A stretch of 64,000 nt of DNA, from assembly GCA_937924775.1 (NCBI GenBank), contig CALDUT010000001.1, positions 496,001-560,000 of the forward strand. Reading direction: 5' to 3'. The stretch is from an uncultured Gemmata sp. Its GTDB lineage: Bacteria; Planctomycetota; Planctomycetia; Gemmatales; Gemmataceae. Below the pieces are notes generated by a model, which had not been told where the DNA came from, made no database searches, and saw only the letters and a program-made list of their open reading frames with translations. Made by a program: the position numbers and the translations under genes. Positions 18,011-26,136 of this stretch are shown piece after piece. The number at the start of each line of letters is the position of its first letter. Within the stretch, counting starts at the first letter, position 1.

Positions 18011-19042
18011 TCATTGCTTGGGCGGGGTGAAATCGGCGATGTACAGTTGGGTGGAGCTGCGGCCGTCGCGACTGCTGGTCCAGAGGATTTTGTCGTATTG
18101 GGGGCTGAACACCGGCAGGACATCCTGCCCCGGGGCAAAGGTCAGGCGAGTTTTTTTCCCCGTTTCAATGTTCATCCAATAGAGGTCGTAGTTGGGGCGA
18201 ACCAGTTCATTGGAGTGATCCGCCGCGGTGAAGATGATGTGTTTGCTATCCTTGTACCAATAAGGGGCCCAGTACACCCAGTTGTCGTCGTCGGTGAGGG
18301 CTTTTTCGCCGGTGCCGTCGCTGTTGATGACGTACAACTGTAGCCGATCTTTCTCTTTGCGGTCGGCGCGGAAGATCACTTTTTTGCCATCGGGGCTGAA
18401 AAATGGCCCGCCGTTGTAGCAATTGGGAGCATGCGTGAGACGGCGGGGATTGGTCCCGTCGGCATTCATGATGTAGAGCTGCACGTTGCCCGCGGTTCCC
18501 GAACTGTAGACGATCAACCGGCCATCGGGCGAGTAGCTGCCTTCGGCGGTGTAAACTTTCGCGTCCGGGGTCAGGCATTTCAACTCGCTACCATCAATAT
18601 TGGCTTCGTAAATCTTCATATGTGGGTCGAAGTCCCAGGAGTAGCGGCGGCGAATGCCCTTCTTGCGGTCGTCTTCGCGTTGCCGAATCTCGGCTTCCTG
18701 GTGCTTTTTGGCGTCCGGGTCTTCGTGGCTGCTGGCAAAAATCACCTTTTGGCCATTGGGATGGAAGTAGCCACAGGTGGTTCGGCCAATCCCTGGGCTG
18801 ACACGAACCGTTTTGCCGGTTTGCAGGTCCATGACGAAGATTTGATAGAAGGGATTGCCGGTGTTCTTCTCTTCCGCTTGGAAGATGATCTTCGTACCAT
18901 CAGGTGAGAAGTAGCCTTCGCCGGCGCGAACAAAATCGAAGGTCACTTGCTTGATGTTGGTCAGATACGCGGCTTCGGCTTTGGCCCAATCTTCGGGTTC
19001 TGCAGCAGCCGTCCAGGCCAGCGACAACAGCAGGGCATTCAT
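18011..19042 (-). CDS. Exported TolB-like beta-propeller protein
   Basis: A 343-residue protein with a short N-terminal signal (MNALLLSLAWTAAAEP). It contains about five WD40-like PD40 repeats: YFSPDGTKIIF, YFHPNGQKVIF, SYSPDGRLIVY, FFSPDGKKVIF, VFSPQYDKILW. These make a periplasmic six-bladed-type propeller of the TolB group. No TonB/TolA/Pal genes are adjacent, so the partner is unknown; it may be an exported sensor or scaffold. The ATG at 19042 is chosen over a GTG at 19060 because AAAGGA precedes it at a suitable distance. Confidence 0.88.
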   Translation of the reverse strand: MNALLLSLAWTAAAEPEDWAKAEAAYLTNIKQVTFDFVRAGEGYFSPDGTKIIFQAEEKNTGNPFYQIFVMDLQTGKTVRVSPGIGRTTCGYFHPNGQKVIFASSHEDPDAKKHQEAEIRQREDDRKKGIRRRYSWDFDPHMKIYEANIDGSELKCLTPDAKVYTAEGSYSPDGRLIVYSSGTAGNVQLYIMNADGTNPRRLTHAPNCYNGGPFFSPDGKKVIFRADRKEKDRLQLYVINSDGTGEKALTDDDNWVYWAPYWYKDSKHIIFTAADHSNELVRPNYDLYWMNIETGKKTRLTFAPGQDVLPVFSPQYDKILWTSSRDGRSSTQLYIADFTPPKQ

Positions 19043-19183
19043 CGGGGAGCATCCTTTCACAGGAATCAGTGGGTCCGGATCACAACCCCCGTATCTGGGT
19101 GTTGGTCAAGGAAACTCGTCTCCGGTTGTTATTGTACGCGCAGCGACCGCCAACGCGAGCGTAACCGTTAATGTGAGCCCCCC

Positions 19184-19483
19184 ATGACGCCACGGGAACC
19201 CAGGCCCTGCGGCTTGTGCGATCGCCTCTTCGAGCCCCAGCGGCTGACCAAACACCACTGTTTGCCGAAATCGAAGGGTGGAACCGTCGCAGATGTGGCC
19301 CTGATCTGCTCGCAATGCCACGGTATGATCCACGTAACCTACACCAACGCCACGCTCGCGGCCTTGTATCCAACCCTGGAGCAGTTACGTGCGGCCCCGG
19401 AGTTGGCTCCGTTTCTCCGCTGGGTCCGCAAACAACCGGCCAGCCGCAAGAAGCGCAACAAACCCCGGCGGCGGAGATTGTAA
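19184..19483 (+). CDS. Small HNH endonuclease family protein
   Basis: A 99-residue protein with a zinc-stabilised HNH domain: CGLC (residues 9-12), KHHCLPKSKGG (catalytic His24/His25 region) and ICSQCHGMIH (residues 41-50, second CxxC and last His). The C-terminus is very basic (RKKRNKPRRRRL), suiting nucleic-acid binding. Such stand-alone HNH proteins occur as housekeeping or defence-related nucleases; nothing in the neighbourhood shows a restriction or phage role. It ends 15 bp before the convergent CpaF-like gene. Confidence 0.88.
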   Translation: MTPREPRPCGLCDRLFEPQRLTKHHCLPKSKGGTVADVALICSQCHGMIHVTYTNATLAALYPTLEQLRAAPELAPFLRWVRKQPASRKKRNKPRRRRL

Positions 19484-19498
19484 CCACAGCCGGTGGAA

Positions 19499-20491
19499 TC
19501 ACCGTCGCAGCGAGGTGAGGATTTCCAAAATCAATCGGCCCTGGTCGGTATCGCTGAGGTAAATTTTTTCAACCACCGTATATTCCGCAACGTAAGCCGT
19601 AATGATCTTCTGCAATTCGCTGACTTCCAATTTTTGAATGTCGTACAGCCCCAAGCTGGCGAATTTGTTGAGCAATCGTTCGAGGATGCGCTGGCGGTGC
19701 CGCAGCAACGGATCGTGAATGCTCGACAGCGGGGGATCGCCCGCCCTGGAGCGTGGAGCCGGGGTCGTGATCAAGCCACTGCCGGGTTGCCGTGGCGAGG
19801 CGAGGGTCGAACCGGGAACGGCCTTGAGAACCCCCGGCGATGCCGAACCGGTCGGGGAAGCCACAGGTTGGGGGGTGGTCGCCTCGCGACTGGCCGGCCC
19901 AGCCGTGGGGGGGGCTTCGCGAAGGAGCGAAAGCATGGGGGATTGTTCGAGGGCCTCCGGCGGAATGACGGCCAAAGCCCGAAAACCGTTGGGCAGCCGC
20001 ATATCGAAGGTAGCCACACTGGCCATGACCGGTCCCACTGCTTCGGCATGAGTCGCCATACGGTCAAGAATGCTGCGGAAGTGCTTGTCGTCGCGGAATT
20101 TCACGCTGGTGGGCAGCCAGTGGCCCTGTTCGCGGCGTGCTATCACCGTACCCGGACCGGTCACCATGATTTCGTGAACCTGCGGATCGGCGAACAATTC
20201 TTCTAACGGGCCATAACCGAGAAGTTCCCGCAGGATGTCCTCGACCAGTCGGTCGCGATCGGTTTTGGTCAGGGCTGGCAATTCGTGTTCCAGCAGTGTT
20301 TCGGCTTGCTGCCGCAGGCTTTGCCGCAAAAGCGACGCGGGCATCCGCTTCGAGGAGCCGATGTCGAGCCGGTCTTCGAGTTTGGCCAACACGCGTTTTT
20401 TGGCCATCTCAGAAGACGCAGCCGGCGTAGCCCCCCAGCGGGCCGTACTGCCGGCCGATACGGACGAGCCAAGCGGTCGTGGCGGCACCAT
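19499..20491 (-). CDS. CpaF/TadA N-terminal-domain-like protein without ATPase core
   Basis: About 330 residues. The N-terminal part has the fingerprint of the CpaF/TadA secretion ATPase N-domain: LVEDILRELLGYGPLEELFA, DPQVHEIMVTGPGTVIARR. The C-terminal 70 residues (RILERLLNKFASLGLYDIQK, TDQGRLILEILTSL) resemble the helical segment that normally comes before it in CpaF. Between them is a Pro/Ser/Thr/Ala-rich linker of about 80 residues. There is no Walker A, Walker B or Asp/His box, so it cannot be a secretion ATPase alone. The start is uncertain: ATG at 20491 or 20407, TTG at 20506. Confidence 0.75.
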   Translation of the reverse strand: MVPPRPLGSSVSAGSTARWGATPAASSEMAKKRVLAKLEDRLDIGSSKRMPASLLRQSLRQQAETLLEHELPALTKTDRDRLVEDILRELLGYGPLEELFADPQVHEIMVTGPGTVIARREQGHWLPTSVKFRDDKHFRSILDRMATHAEAVGPVMASVATFDMRLPNGFRALAVIPPEALEQSPMLSLLREAPPTAGPASREATTPQPVASPTGSASPGVLKAVPGSTLASPRQPGSGLITTPAPRSRAGDPPLSSIHDPLLRHRQRILERLLNKFASLGLYDIQKLEVSELQKIITAYVAEYTVVEKIYLSDTDQGRLILEILTSLRR

Positions 20492-20852
20492 GACAGCAAC
20501 TTTCAACTACACGCCAGAATTTCCAGCGGAAAAACCTAGAACATTTTTGGTCTGCCGGCCAGCGCAGGGCCGCCGCGGCCAACGATTTCCCCCGAGAAAT
20601 TCCGCCCGACTCGAAGCAGACCCCCACGGCCGGGGCCTTTCTGAAGAGAAAATGGGAAAAATACGCTGCGGTGAAGCTTCCTCTTGACGCACATCCAATC
20701 TTCGTTTAAGTTTCGCAAGCAGTTCATCCGGTGAATGAGACGCCGCCGTTGAGCCCGCGTACCGGCGACTCGCATACACTCTCCCGGCTGCACAGACTCG
20801 ATCAGCACCCACGGACGGCCACTCTCCTCGCCGGGGAGTAGCCCTCACACCC
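20492..20852. other. Divergent intergenic region upstream of ispE
   Basis: No gene seen. It holds the candidate ispE promoter at 20684-20712 and several GC-rich inverted repeats of no clear role. The region between the two divergent starts would also serve the CpaF-like gene on the other strand. Confidence 0.4.
20684..20712 (+). promoter_or_regulatory. Candidate sigma70-type promoter for ispE-spoVG
   Basis: TTGACG (20684-20689, five of six to the -35 consensus) is followed by exactly 17 bases and TAAGTT (20707-20712, weak -10). The next gene on the strand is ispE at 20853. Sequence match only. Confidence 0.3.
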
Positions 20853-21797
20853 ATGACGCTCAGCCGCACTGATTTCCGCCTGGCGGAGTTGTTTCCTCCC
20901 GCATTGGCCTTCCCGGTCGGCCCCTCCGGGCTGGTTCTCGCGGCTCCTGCCAAACTCAACCTGTTTCTGGAAGTCCTCCGCAAACGCCCCGATGGCTACC
21001 ACGATCTCGAATCGCTCCTAGTCGCTATCAACCTGTTCGACACATTGGAATTGCAAGCGACAACCATGGCAGAACTGAGGTTGCAGTGCGATACGCCCAC
21101 TCTTGCCACGGGGGCCGACAATCTGGTGATCCGGGCGGCCGAAGCGTTGCGGAAGTATGTGAACCGTCCGGATTTAGGGGCGGTGATGAGCCTGAAGAAA
21201 CGGATTCCGATGCAAGCGGGGTTGGGGGGTGGATCCAGCGATGCCGCCGCGACTTTAGTCGGTTTGAACGAAATTTGGAAATTGGGGCTGACACGACGTG
21301 AACTTCTCGCTATAGCGGCGTCCACCGGGTCGGACGTCGCCTTCTTCCTGACCCTCCCGGCGGCGTGGTGTACGGGTCGTGGGGAGGTGGTGAGTTCGGA
21401 AGAATCCCGCCGGTCGTTCCATTTCGTGCTGGTGTGCCCCCCGGTGGGGTTGAGAACAGCCGAAGTGTACCAGCGGCTGGTGGTGCCGGCGGAACCGACC
21501 GCGGGCGCAGCCGTGCGAGCGGCGTTCCGTGCCGGCGATAGTGAGAGTTTAGGCCGGGCCCTCTTCAACCGCTTGGAAGAGCCGGCCTTCGCCCTCCAAC
21601 CGCTGGTGGAACGCATTCGCCGGCGGCTGGATCGCCTCGGTTCGTTGGGGGCGATGATGTCGGGAAGCGGTTCGGCGCTGTTGGCCCTGGGCCGTGATCA
21701 GGCCCATGCTACACAACTGGCCGCCCGCTTTCTCGCCACCCGCCCCCCCGACGAACCCCAATCTCGGGTCCTCGTGGTTCGTTCTCTTACCCCCTGA
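20853..21797 (+). CDS. ispE: 4-diphosphocytidyl-2-C-methyl-D-erythritol kinase
   Basis: GHMP-family kinase of the non-mevalonate isoprenoid pathway. Seen: the substrate motif APAKLNLFLEVLRKRPDGYH and the ATP-binding glycine loop PMQAGLGGGSSDAAATL, with GSDVAFF and the late MMSGSGSALLAL. The length of 314 residues is normal, with an N-terminal extension of about 30 residues before the first strand. spoVG starts 21 bp downstream, so the two share a transcript. Confidence 0.95.
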   Translation: MTLSRTDFRLAELFPPALAFPVGPSGLVLAAPAKLNLFLEVLRKRPDGYHDLESLLVAINLFDTLELQATTMAELRLQCDTPTLATGADNLVIRAAEALRKYVNRPDLGAVMSLKKRIPMQAGLGGGSSDAAATLVGLNEIWKLGLTRRELLAIAASTGSDVAFFLTLPAAWCTGRGEVVSSEESRRSFHFVLVCPPVGLRTAEVYQRLVVPAEPTAGAAVRAAFRAGDSESLGRALFNRLEEPAFALQPLVERIRRRLDRLGSLGAMMSGSGSALLALGRDQAHATQLAARFLATRPPDEPQSRVLVVRSLTP

Positions 21798-21818
21798 TCC
21801 CGCTGAAGGAGACGTGCG

Positions 21819-22397
21819 GTGGTCATCACGGAAGTTCGCATCAAGCTGTGTGAGGAGAACAATGAGCGGCTGCTCGCGTTCTGCTCGGTCACCTTCGACA
21901 ACGCCTTCGTGGTCCGGGACCTGAAGATCATCGAAGGCACAAAAGGAATGTTCGTGGCTATGCCCAGCCGCAAGCTGACCGACCGGTGCCCCCGGTGCGG
22001 CGGCAAAAACCACCTCCGTGCCCGCTTCTGCAATCAATGCGGCGCTCGCCAGGACGAACAACGGGCCCTGCGGGTCGGCGACGGCCGCGCCAAACTCCAT
22101 GCCGACATCGCCCACCCCATCCACAGTGCCGCGCGGGAACTGATCCAAAACGCCGTCATCCAAGCCTACGAAGAAGAAAAGGAAAAGGCCAAATTGCCCG
22201 GCTACGTCTGCACCTACGACGAATTCGACTACGACGACGACCTGCCCATCAGCTACGGCTCGGTTGTCAGCGAAATGGGTAAAACGGTCAAAGCCCACAG
22301 TGGGCACGGCACACCGAAGGGCACGCATTTCCACACCAGCGACACGCCGACGGCGAAAATGACCAAACCCGATGGCTTCGCCGATGGTATTGCCTAA
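21819..22397 (+). CDS. spoVG: SpoVG-family protein with internal zinc ribbon
   Basis: A 192-residue protein. It begins like SpoVG ([31 protein letters not shown] at residues 45-52), but before the second half of the domain ([19 protein letters not shown] from residue 96) there is an insert with four cysteines, CPRCG (57-61) and FCNQCG (70-75). A charged, Asp/Glu-rich tail of about 75 residues follows. SpoVG proteins bind nucleic acid and act in septation and gene regulation in Firmicutes; the zinc ribbon may change nucleic-acid specificity (inference). The GTG start at 21819 is preceded by AAGGAG. Confidence 0.9.
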   Translation: MVITEVRIKLCEENNERLLAFCSVTFDNAFVVRDLKIIEGTKGMFVAMPSRKLTDRCPRCGGKNHLRARFCNQCGARQDEQRALRVGDGRAKLHADIAHPIHSAARELIQNAVIQAYEEEKEKAKLPGYVCTYDEFDYDDDLPISYGSVVSEMGKTVKAHSGHGTPKGTHFHTSDTPTAKMTKPDGFADGIA

Positions 22398-22468
22398 AAG
22401 GAGCTGAATCCGCAAGCTGGGAAAACTCTCCCGAACTCTGCGATTGGGCCTGAGAGAAACGGTGGTCA

Positions 22469-22495
22469 CGCAAGGGGGCACCAGTCCCCCTTGCG
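22469..22495 (+). terminator. Strong hairpin downstream of spoVG
   Basis: A perfect 10-bp stem (22469-22478 pairs with 22486-22495, CGCAAGGGGG with its complement) and a 7-base loop. It lies 72 bp after the spoVG stop. There is no U-run after it, so it is either a Rho-independent-like terminator lacking the tail, or an RNA 3'-end stabiliser. Confidence 0.4.
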
Positions 22496-22690
22496 CGCCG
22501 CTGCGTCTGCCAAGGACCGTTTATGCCCCGGAGCGTTTCCCAGTTGGTGGATTGTTTTGTGCTGGCCATACCGACGACCAACGCAACGCTCGCCATGCTC
22601 CAGACAAGCCGCGGCTAAGGTTGTCAGCGGGTGTTTGAAGCGGCCGATCTATCCTCCGGGGGGCAGGGATGTCGACTTGTGGTGAAAAAT

Positions 22691-22828
22691 GGTCCCCGTG
22701 GAACGTCGGCGATTGTTAGAATGTCGCACCGAAGGGCAGGCGGATATTGAACCGAGGAATACTAATCAAATTTTCATCGGTTTTCCTTCACAATGGGCAT
22801 GCCATTATAATTAGACAATAGTAGACAT
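22691..22828 (+). repeat. Intergenic repeat element, copy A
   Basis: The first 41 bases of the core (22697-22737) match 50857-50897 at 37 of 41 positions, and the last 16 (22813-22828) match 50994-51009 at 14 of 16. The middle is AT-rich and partly alignable. The 5' end (22691-22704) matches the parS palindrome of copy B at 12 of 14 positions. The family is not recognised. Confidence 0.6.
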
Positions 22829-22977
22829 GCCGGCCTAGGCCAGCGAACCGGCGGTCGCTGCTGCTGCCTCCAGGCTCCCCCTCGAAGCCCGGGTGTGCCC
22901 CCAACGCCCTGCAGGCGGAAGAATTGACACCGGCGTCCGGGCCCCTCGATCTGGTGGGTCTGCTCAGGTGGCGTTCC

Positions 22978-24306
22978 TCAGGGTATGACCGGTTGGGTCC
23001 ACGCGACTTCCACGTCGCCAGCGGCGTAGGGGTTAGGATGGGGTTTTGTGCTGGTGATTTTCGCGCGAACGTACAGTTCTTTGCCGGTGAAGGTGTAGCG
23101 GGGGTTGGGGTCGGTGGAGGTGGCGACCACCTGACCGATGGCGGGCGAGTAGTCGCTGGTGACGGGCACTTCGGCTCCGGTTTTGTCTTTGAAGGTTTTG
23201 GGGGTGGCGGTCAGGTCTGCGTCTTTCATGGTCGCGATAAATTCGGTGGTGTAGCGGACCCCAGGTTCGGTGCGAATGGCGATGTGCAATTGCTTCTCGT
23301 CGCGGCCAATGGCGTCGAGCAGGACCCCGGTGGTGGCGTAGAAATCGCCGGCTTCTAAACCTTTCAGGATGCTATCCGGAGTGAGGAAGGCAGCTTTCAC
23401 CATGACCCAGCCGCGGCCGGGGTTCACCTGGCCCACGCCGTACTCGTGGTAGCCATGGGAATCGTCGGTGGCCAAACCGTAAACGAGAGGCAGCTTGTGT
23501 TTGCCCAGCCGCAGCGCCAGCGTGATGTCCCAGACCCGTTCGGTGGAGGCGTGGTGGGCATCGCCGTAGTTGCGGACCGCGGGGTGGCCGTTGTAAACTT
23601 CAAAGAAGCGGAGTTCTTCCGCCAAAAGCATTTCTTCGGCCCGTACGCCCCAGCCGAAATTCGGATGATTGAGAAACGCGATCATCAGCCGCTGCGTTTT
23701 TTCCCGTTGCTCAGCAACTTGCCGCAAATTGACGCGAATGGTTTCGATGGCATCCTGGCCGTCGATCGGGCGGATCAGATCGCGCAGGTTGATGCCGTTG
23801 ATGTGAATGGGCCGTTTGGCGAAGCTGTGGGTGATTTCTTCACCGGGAATGAGCAAGAACCGTCCGGGTTCGTTGAAAAGGGGGCTGAATTCGGCCAACG
23901 GTTTCAGCCGCACTTGCTTGTGGCCGTCGTGGTCGCGGAATTCGACCCAGCGCTCGCCGAACCGCCGCAAGTACTTGCGCACGGCGAGTTGCCGCGTGAG
24001 GGTGGTGTCGGCGGCAATCCACTTCAGGCCTTCGGCGATCAGGTTATGCTCGGTGAGCGACAAAAAGTCGTAGCCGTGCTGTTTGTACCAATCGACAACC
24101 ATTTCCGGGAAGTCGTCGCCGTCGCTCCAGAGAGTGTGGGTGTGGAGGTTGCCCTTCCAGTACCGGGCCGGCGTGGTGGTGAGAGGCGAGGGTGGGGAAT
24201 TCTCGGTGGATGGGGGGCTTGTGTCCCCGGACTGTTGGAAAGCCAAGGTCACGGCGAAGGCCGCGACCGTCACAGCCAGTGCCGTTACGGAACGCAGCGT
24301 ATTCAT
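22978..24306 (-). CDS. Exported PHP-domain metal-dependent hydrolase
   Basis: A 442-residue protein. An N-terminal signal (SVTALAVTVAAFAVTLAFQ) and a Ser/Thr/Pro linker precede a PHP phosphoesterase domain. Metal-binding motifs in order: NLHTHTLWSDGD, LTEHN, IPGEEITH, FLNHPNFGW, GLATDDSHGY. The C-terminal 120 residues form a beta-rich accessory domain. PHP enzymes hydrolyse phosphoesters using up to three metal ions; export suggests an extracytoplasmic substrate, but which one is unknown. GGAGGG-like sequence precedes the ATG at 24306. It is 70 bp upstream of the aceF gene's distal end but separate from that operon. Confidence 0.88.
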   Translation of the reverse strand: MNTLRSVTALAVTVAAFAVTLAFQQSGDTSPPSTENSPPSPLTTTPARYWKGNLHTHTLWSDGDDFPEMVVDWYKQHGYDFLSLTEHNLIAEGLKWIAADTTLTRQLAVRKYLRRFGERWVEFRDHDGHKQVRLKPLAEFSPLFNEPGRFLLIPGEEITHSFAKRPIHINGINLRDLIRPIDGQDAIETIRVNLRQVAEQREKTQRLMIAFLNHPNFGWGVRAEEMLLAEELRFFEVYNGHPAVRNYGDAHHASTERVWDITLALRLGKHKLPLVYGLATDDSHGYHEYGVGQVNPGRGWVMVKAAFLTPDSILKGLEAGDFYATTGVLLDAIGRDEKQLHIAIRTEPGVRYTTEFIATMKDADLTATPKTFKDKTGAEVPVTSDYSPAIGQVVATSTDPNPRYTFTGKELYVRAKITSTKPHPNPYAAGDVEVAWTQPVIP

Positions 24307-24377
24307 AGGCCCACCCTCCCGAAGGACGCCCTCCCAGGGCGGCCGAGTCGATACTCAAGTCTATCGCAAGGCAAGAC

Positions 24378-26057
24378 TTACGTTTCCATCAACAGCCGCA
24401 ACGGATCGCTGAACAGTTGCGCCAGGCGGACCGTGAAGCGGCAGCCATCAGCACCGTCGATGACGCGATGATCGTAGGTCAAGGAGAGCGGCATCATCAA
24501 CCGGGCGACAATCTGCCCATCTCGGACCACCGGCTGCAACGAGGATTTCGAAAGCCCTAGAATCGCCACTTCCGGGTAGTTCACAATCGGGGTGAACGCG
24601 GTGCCGCCGATGCCGCCGAGGTTGGTGATGGTGAAAGTTCCTCCGCGCATCTCGTCGATGGTCAATTTGTTCTCCCGGGCTTTGGTGGCCAGCGTGGCCA
24701 CTTCTTGGGCCAGATCGCGGATGCTTTTTTTGTCGGCGTCGCGGATCACCGGCACGACCAGGCCGCGTTCGGTATCGACGGCAATACCGATGTGGTAATA
24801 CTTTTTCAGAATCAACTTGCCCGCGTTCATATCGTAGCTGCTATTGAAGCGGGGAAATTCTTTCAACGCGGCCACACAGGCCTTGATCGCCAGCACGGTC
24901 ATGGTGATCTTCGAACTGCCTTTGGGCAGGGCTTCGACGATCCGCTTGCGTCCCGCTTCGAGCTCGGTGATGTCCGCCAGTTCATGCTGGGTCACCATCG
25001 GCATGGTCCGCCAGCCGATGGTGAGGTTTTTGGCGATGGTTTGGCGGATTTGCGGCACTTCGGCCACCTCGATGGGGCCGAATTTGCTGAAATCGGGGAG
25101 CGGCGGGAGGGTGAAGACGTTGACGATGCTGCCGCCGGCCGCGGCCGCCGGTGCCGGCGTGAGACCGCCGGTTTCTTTGAGGCGTTGCCGTTCGTTTCGC
25201 ACGAAGGCTTTGACATCGTCGAAAGTGACGCGACCCCCACGACCACTGCCGCGGATTTCGTTGAGGGCAACACCCAGTTCGCGGGCCAGTTTGCGGGTGG
25301 CCGGGCTGGCGGGAATGTCGAGTGCGCAAGCCGAGGCGGAAGCCGGCAGGGTGGCGACCCGCCCGTTGCTGGTGGTGGCCGCGGCGCGGGCCGGACTGGC
25401 GGTGGATTCGCGGTCGTTGGCGGAAGCCGAACCCGGAGCGGATGGCGGCGGCGCAGCGGTCGTGGACGGGGGGGGGGTTAGGGCCTTGAGCGTCAGAAGT
25501 TTACCGCCGATGGCGACTTTATCCCCGAGTTGAACATCGACGGTGACCACCGTACCGTCACTTTCCACCGGCACATCCACGGCCGCTTTATCGGTTTCGA
25601 CTGCCACCACGTTTTGCCCGGCTTTTACCGTGTCGCCGGGTTTGACGAAAATCGCCGTGACGGTACCCGATTCGATGCCTTCGCCCAAATTCGGCAGGTG
25701 GAAGGCCGTGGTCGCCGCCGCCGGAGCGGGCGGAGTAGAGTCTGTGGCCGCGACCGGGGCGCCCGCCGGGGGCACCGACGCGGCCGGAGGTGGGCTGGGG
25801 GCCGCAGCCGCCGGCGCTGGCGAGCGACCGGTTGTCAGGGTGAGAAGCGGCGTGCCGATGGCAACTTTATCGCCGAGCTTGATGGCGACCGATTCGACAA
25901 TCCCATCGCTTTCGATGGGCACATCGACCGCGGCTTTGTCGGTTTCGATGGTGACGACGTTCTGGCCAGCTTTGACCGTGTCGCCGGGCTTGACCAACAC
26001 CGCGGTGATGGTGCCCCCCTCGATGCCCTCGCCCAAATTCGGCAGCCGAAACTCCAT
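24378..26057 (-). CDS. aceF: Pyruvate dehydrogenase E2, dihydrolipoyllysine acetyltransferase
   Basis: A 559-residue core subunit of the pyruvate dehydrogenase complex. Order: lipoyl domain 1 (lipoyl Lys41 in ETDKAAVDVP), Ala/Pro linker, lipoyl domain 2 (Lys near residue 157, same motif), a second linker, E1/E3-binding domain (about 250-285, PATRKLARELGV and GSGRGGRVTFDDV), and catalytic domain (about 330-559) with the active-site DHRVIDGADG near residue 529. The two lipoyl domains are very similar, indicating internal duplication. AGGTGA precedes the start. It follows aceE by 79 bp on the same strand; no E3 (lpd) gene is in the window. Confidence 0.97.
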   Translation of the reverse strand: MEFRLPNLGEGIEGGTITAVLVKPGDTVKAGQNVVTIETDKAAVDVPIESDGIVESVAIKLGDKVAIGTPLLTLTTGRSPAPAAAAPSPPPAASVPPAGAPVAATDSTPPAPAAATTAFHLPNLGEGIESGTVTAIFVKPGDTVKAGQNVVAVETDKAAVDVPVESDGTVVTVDVQLGDKVAIGGKLLTLKALTPPPSTTAAPPPSAPGSASANDRESTASPARAAATTSNGRVATLPASASACALDIPASPATRKLARELGVALNEIRGSGRGGRVTFDDVKAFVRNERQRLKETGGLTPAPAAAAGGSIVNVFTLPPLPDFSKFGPIEVAEVPQIRQTIAKNLTIGWRTMPMVTQHELADITELEAGRKRIVEALPKGSSKITMTVLAIKACVAALKEFPRFNSSYDMNAGKLILKKYYHIGIAVDTERGLVVPVIRDADKKSIRDLAQEVATLATKARENKLTIDEMRGGTFTITNLGGIGGTAFTPIVNYPEVAILGLSKSSLQPVVRDGQIVARLMMPLSLTYDHRVIDGADGCRFTVRLAQLFSDPLRLLMET

Positions 26058-26136
26058 TCTTCACCTCAAGCAAGCAGTGCCGGCGGGCCGCCGCGGCCGT
26101 GGGTAGCGGGAGCGGCCATCGCGCGGGGTGTGTCAT

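Larger units (their letters stand above)
22398..22977. other. Intergenic region holding hairpin and repeat element copy A
   Basis: No conventional gene is supported. Contents in order: a perfect GC-rich hairpin (22469-22495), the repeated element copy A (22691-22828) with an AT-rich 3' half, then GC-rich sequence up to the stop of the convergent PHP gene. A 41-codon open frame beginning at the ATG at 22689 lies within the repeat. Confidence 0.5.
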
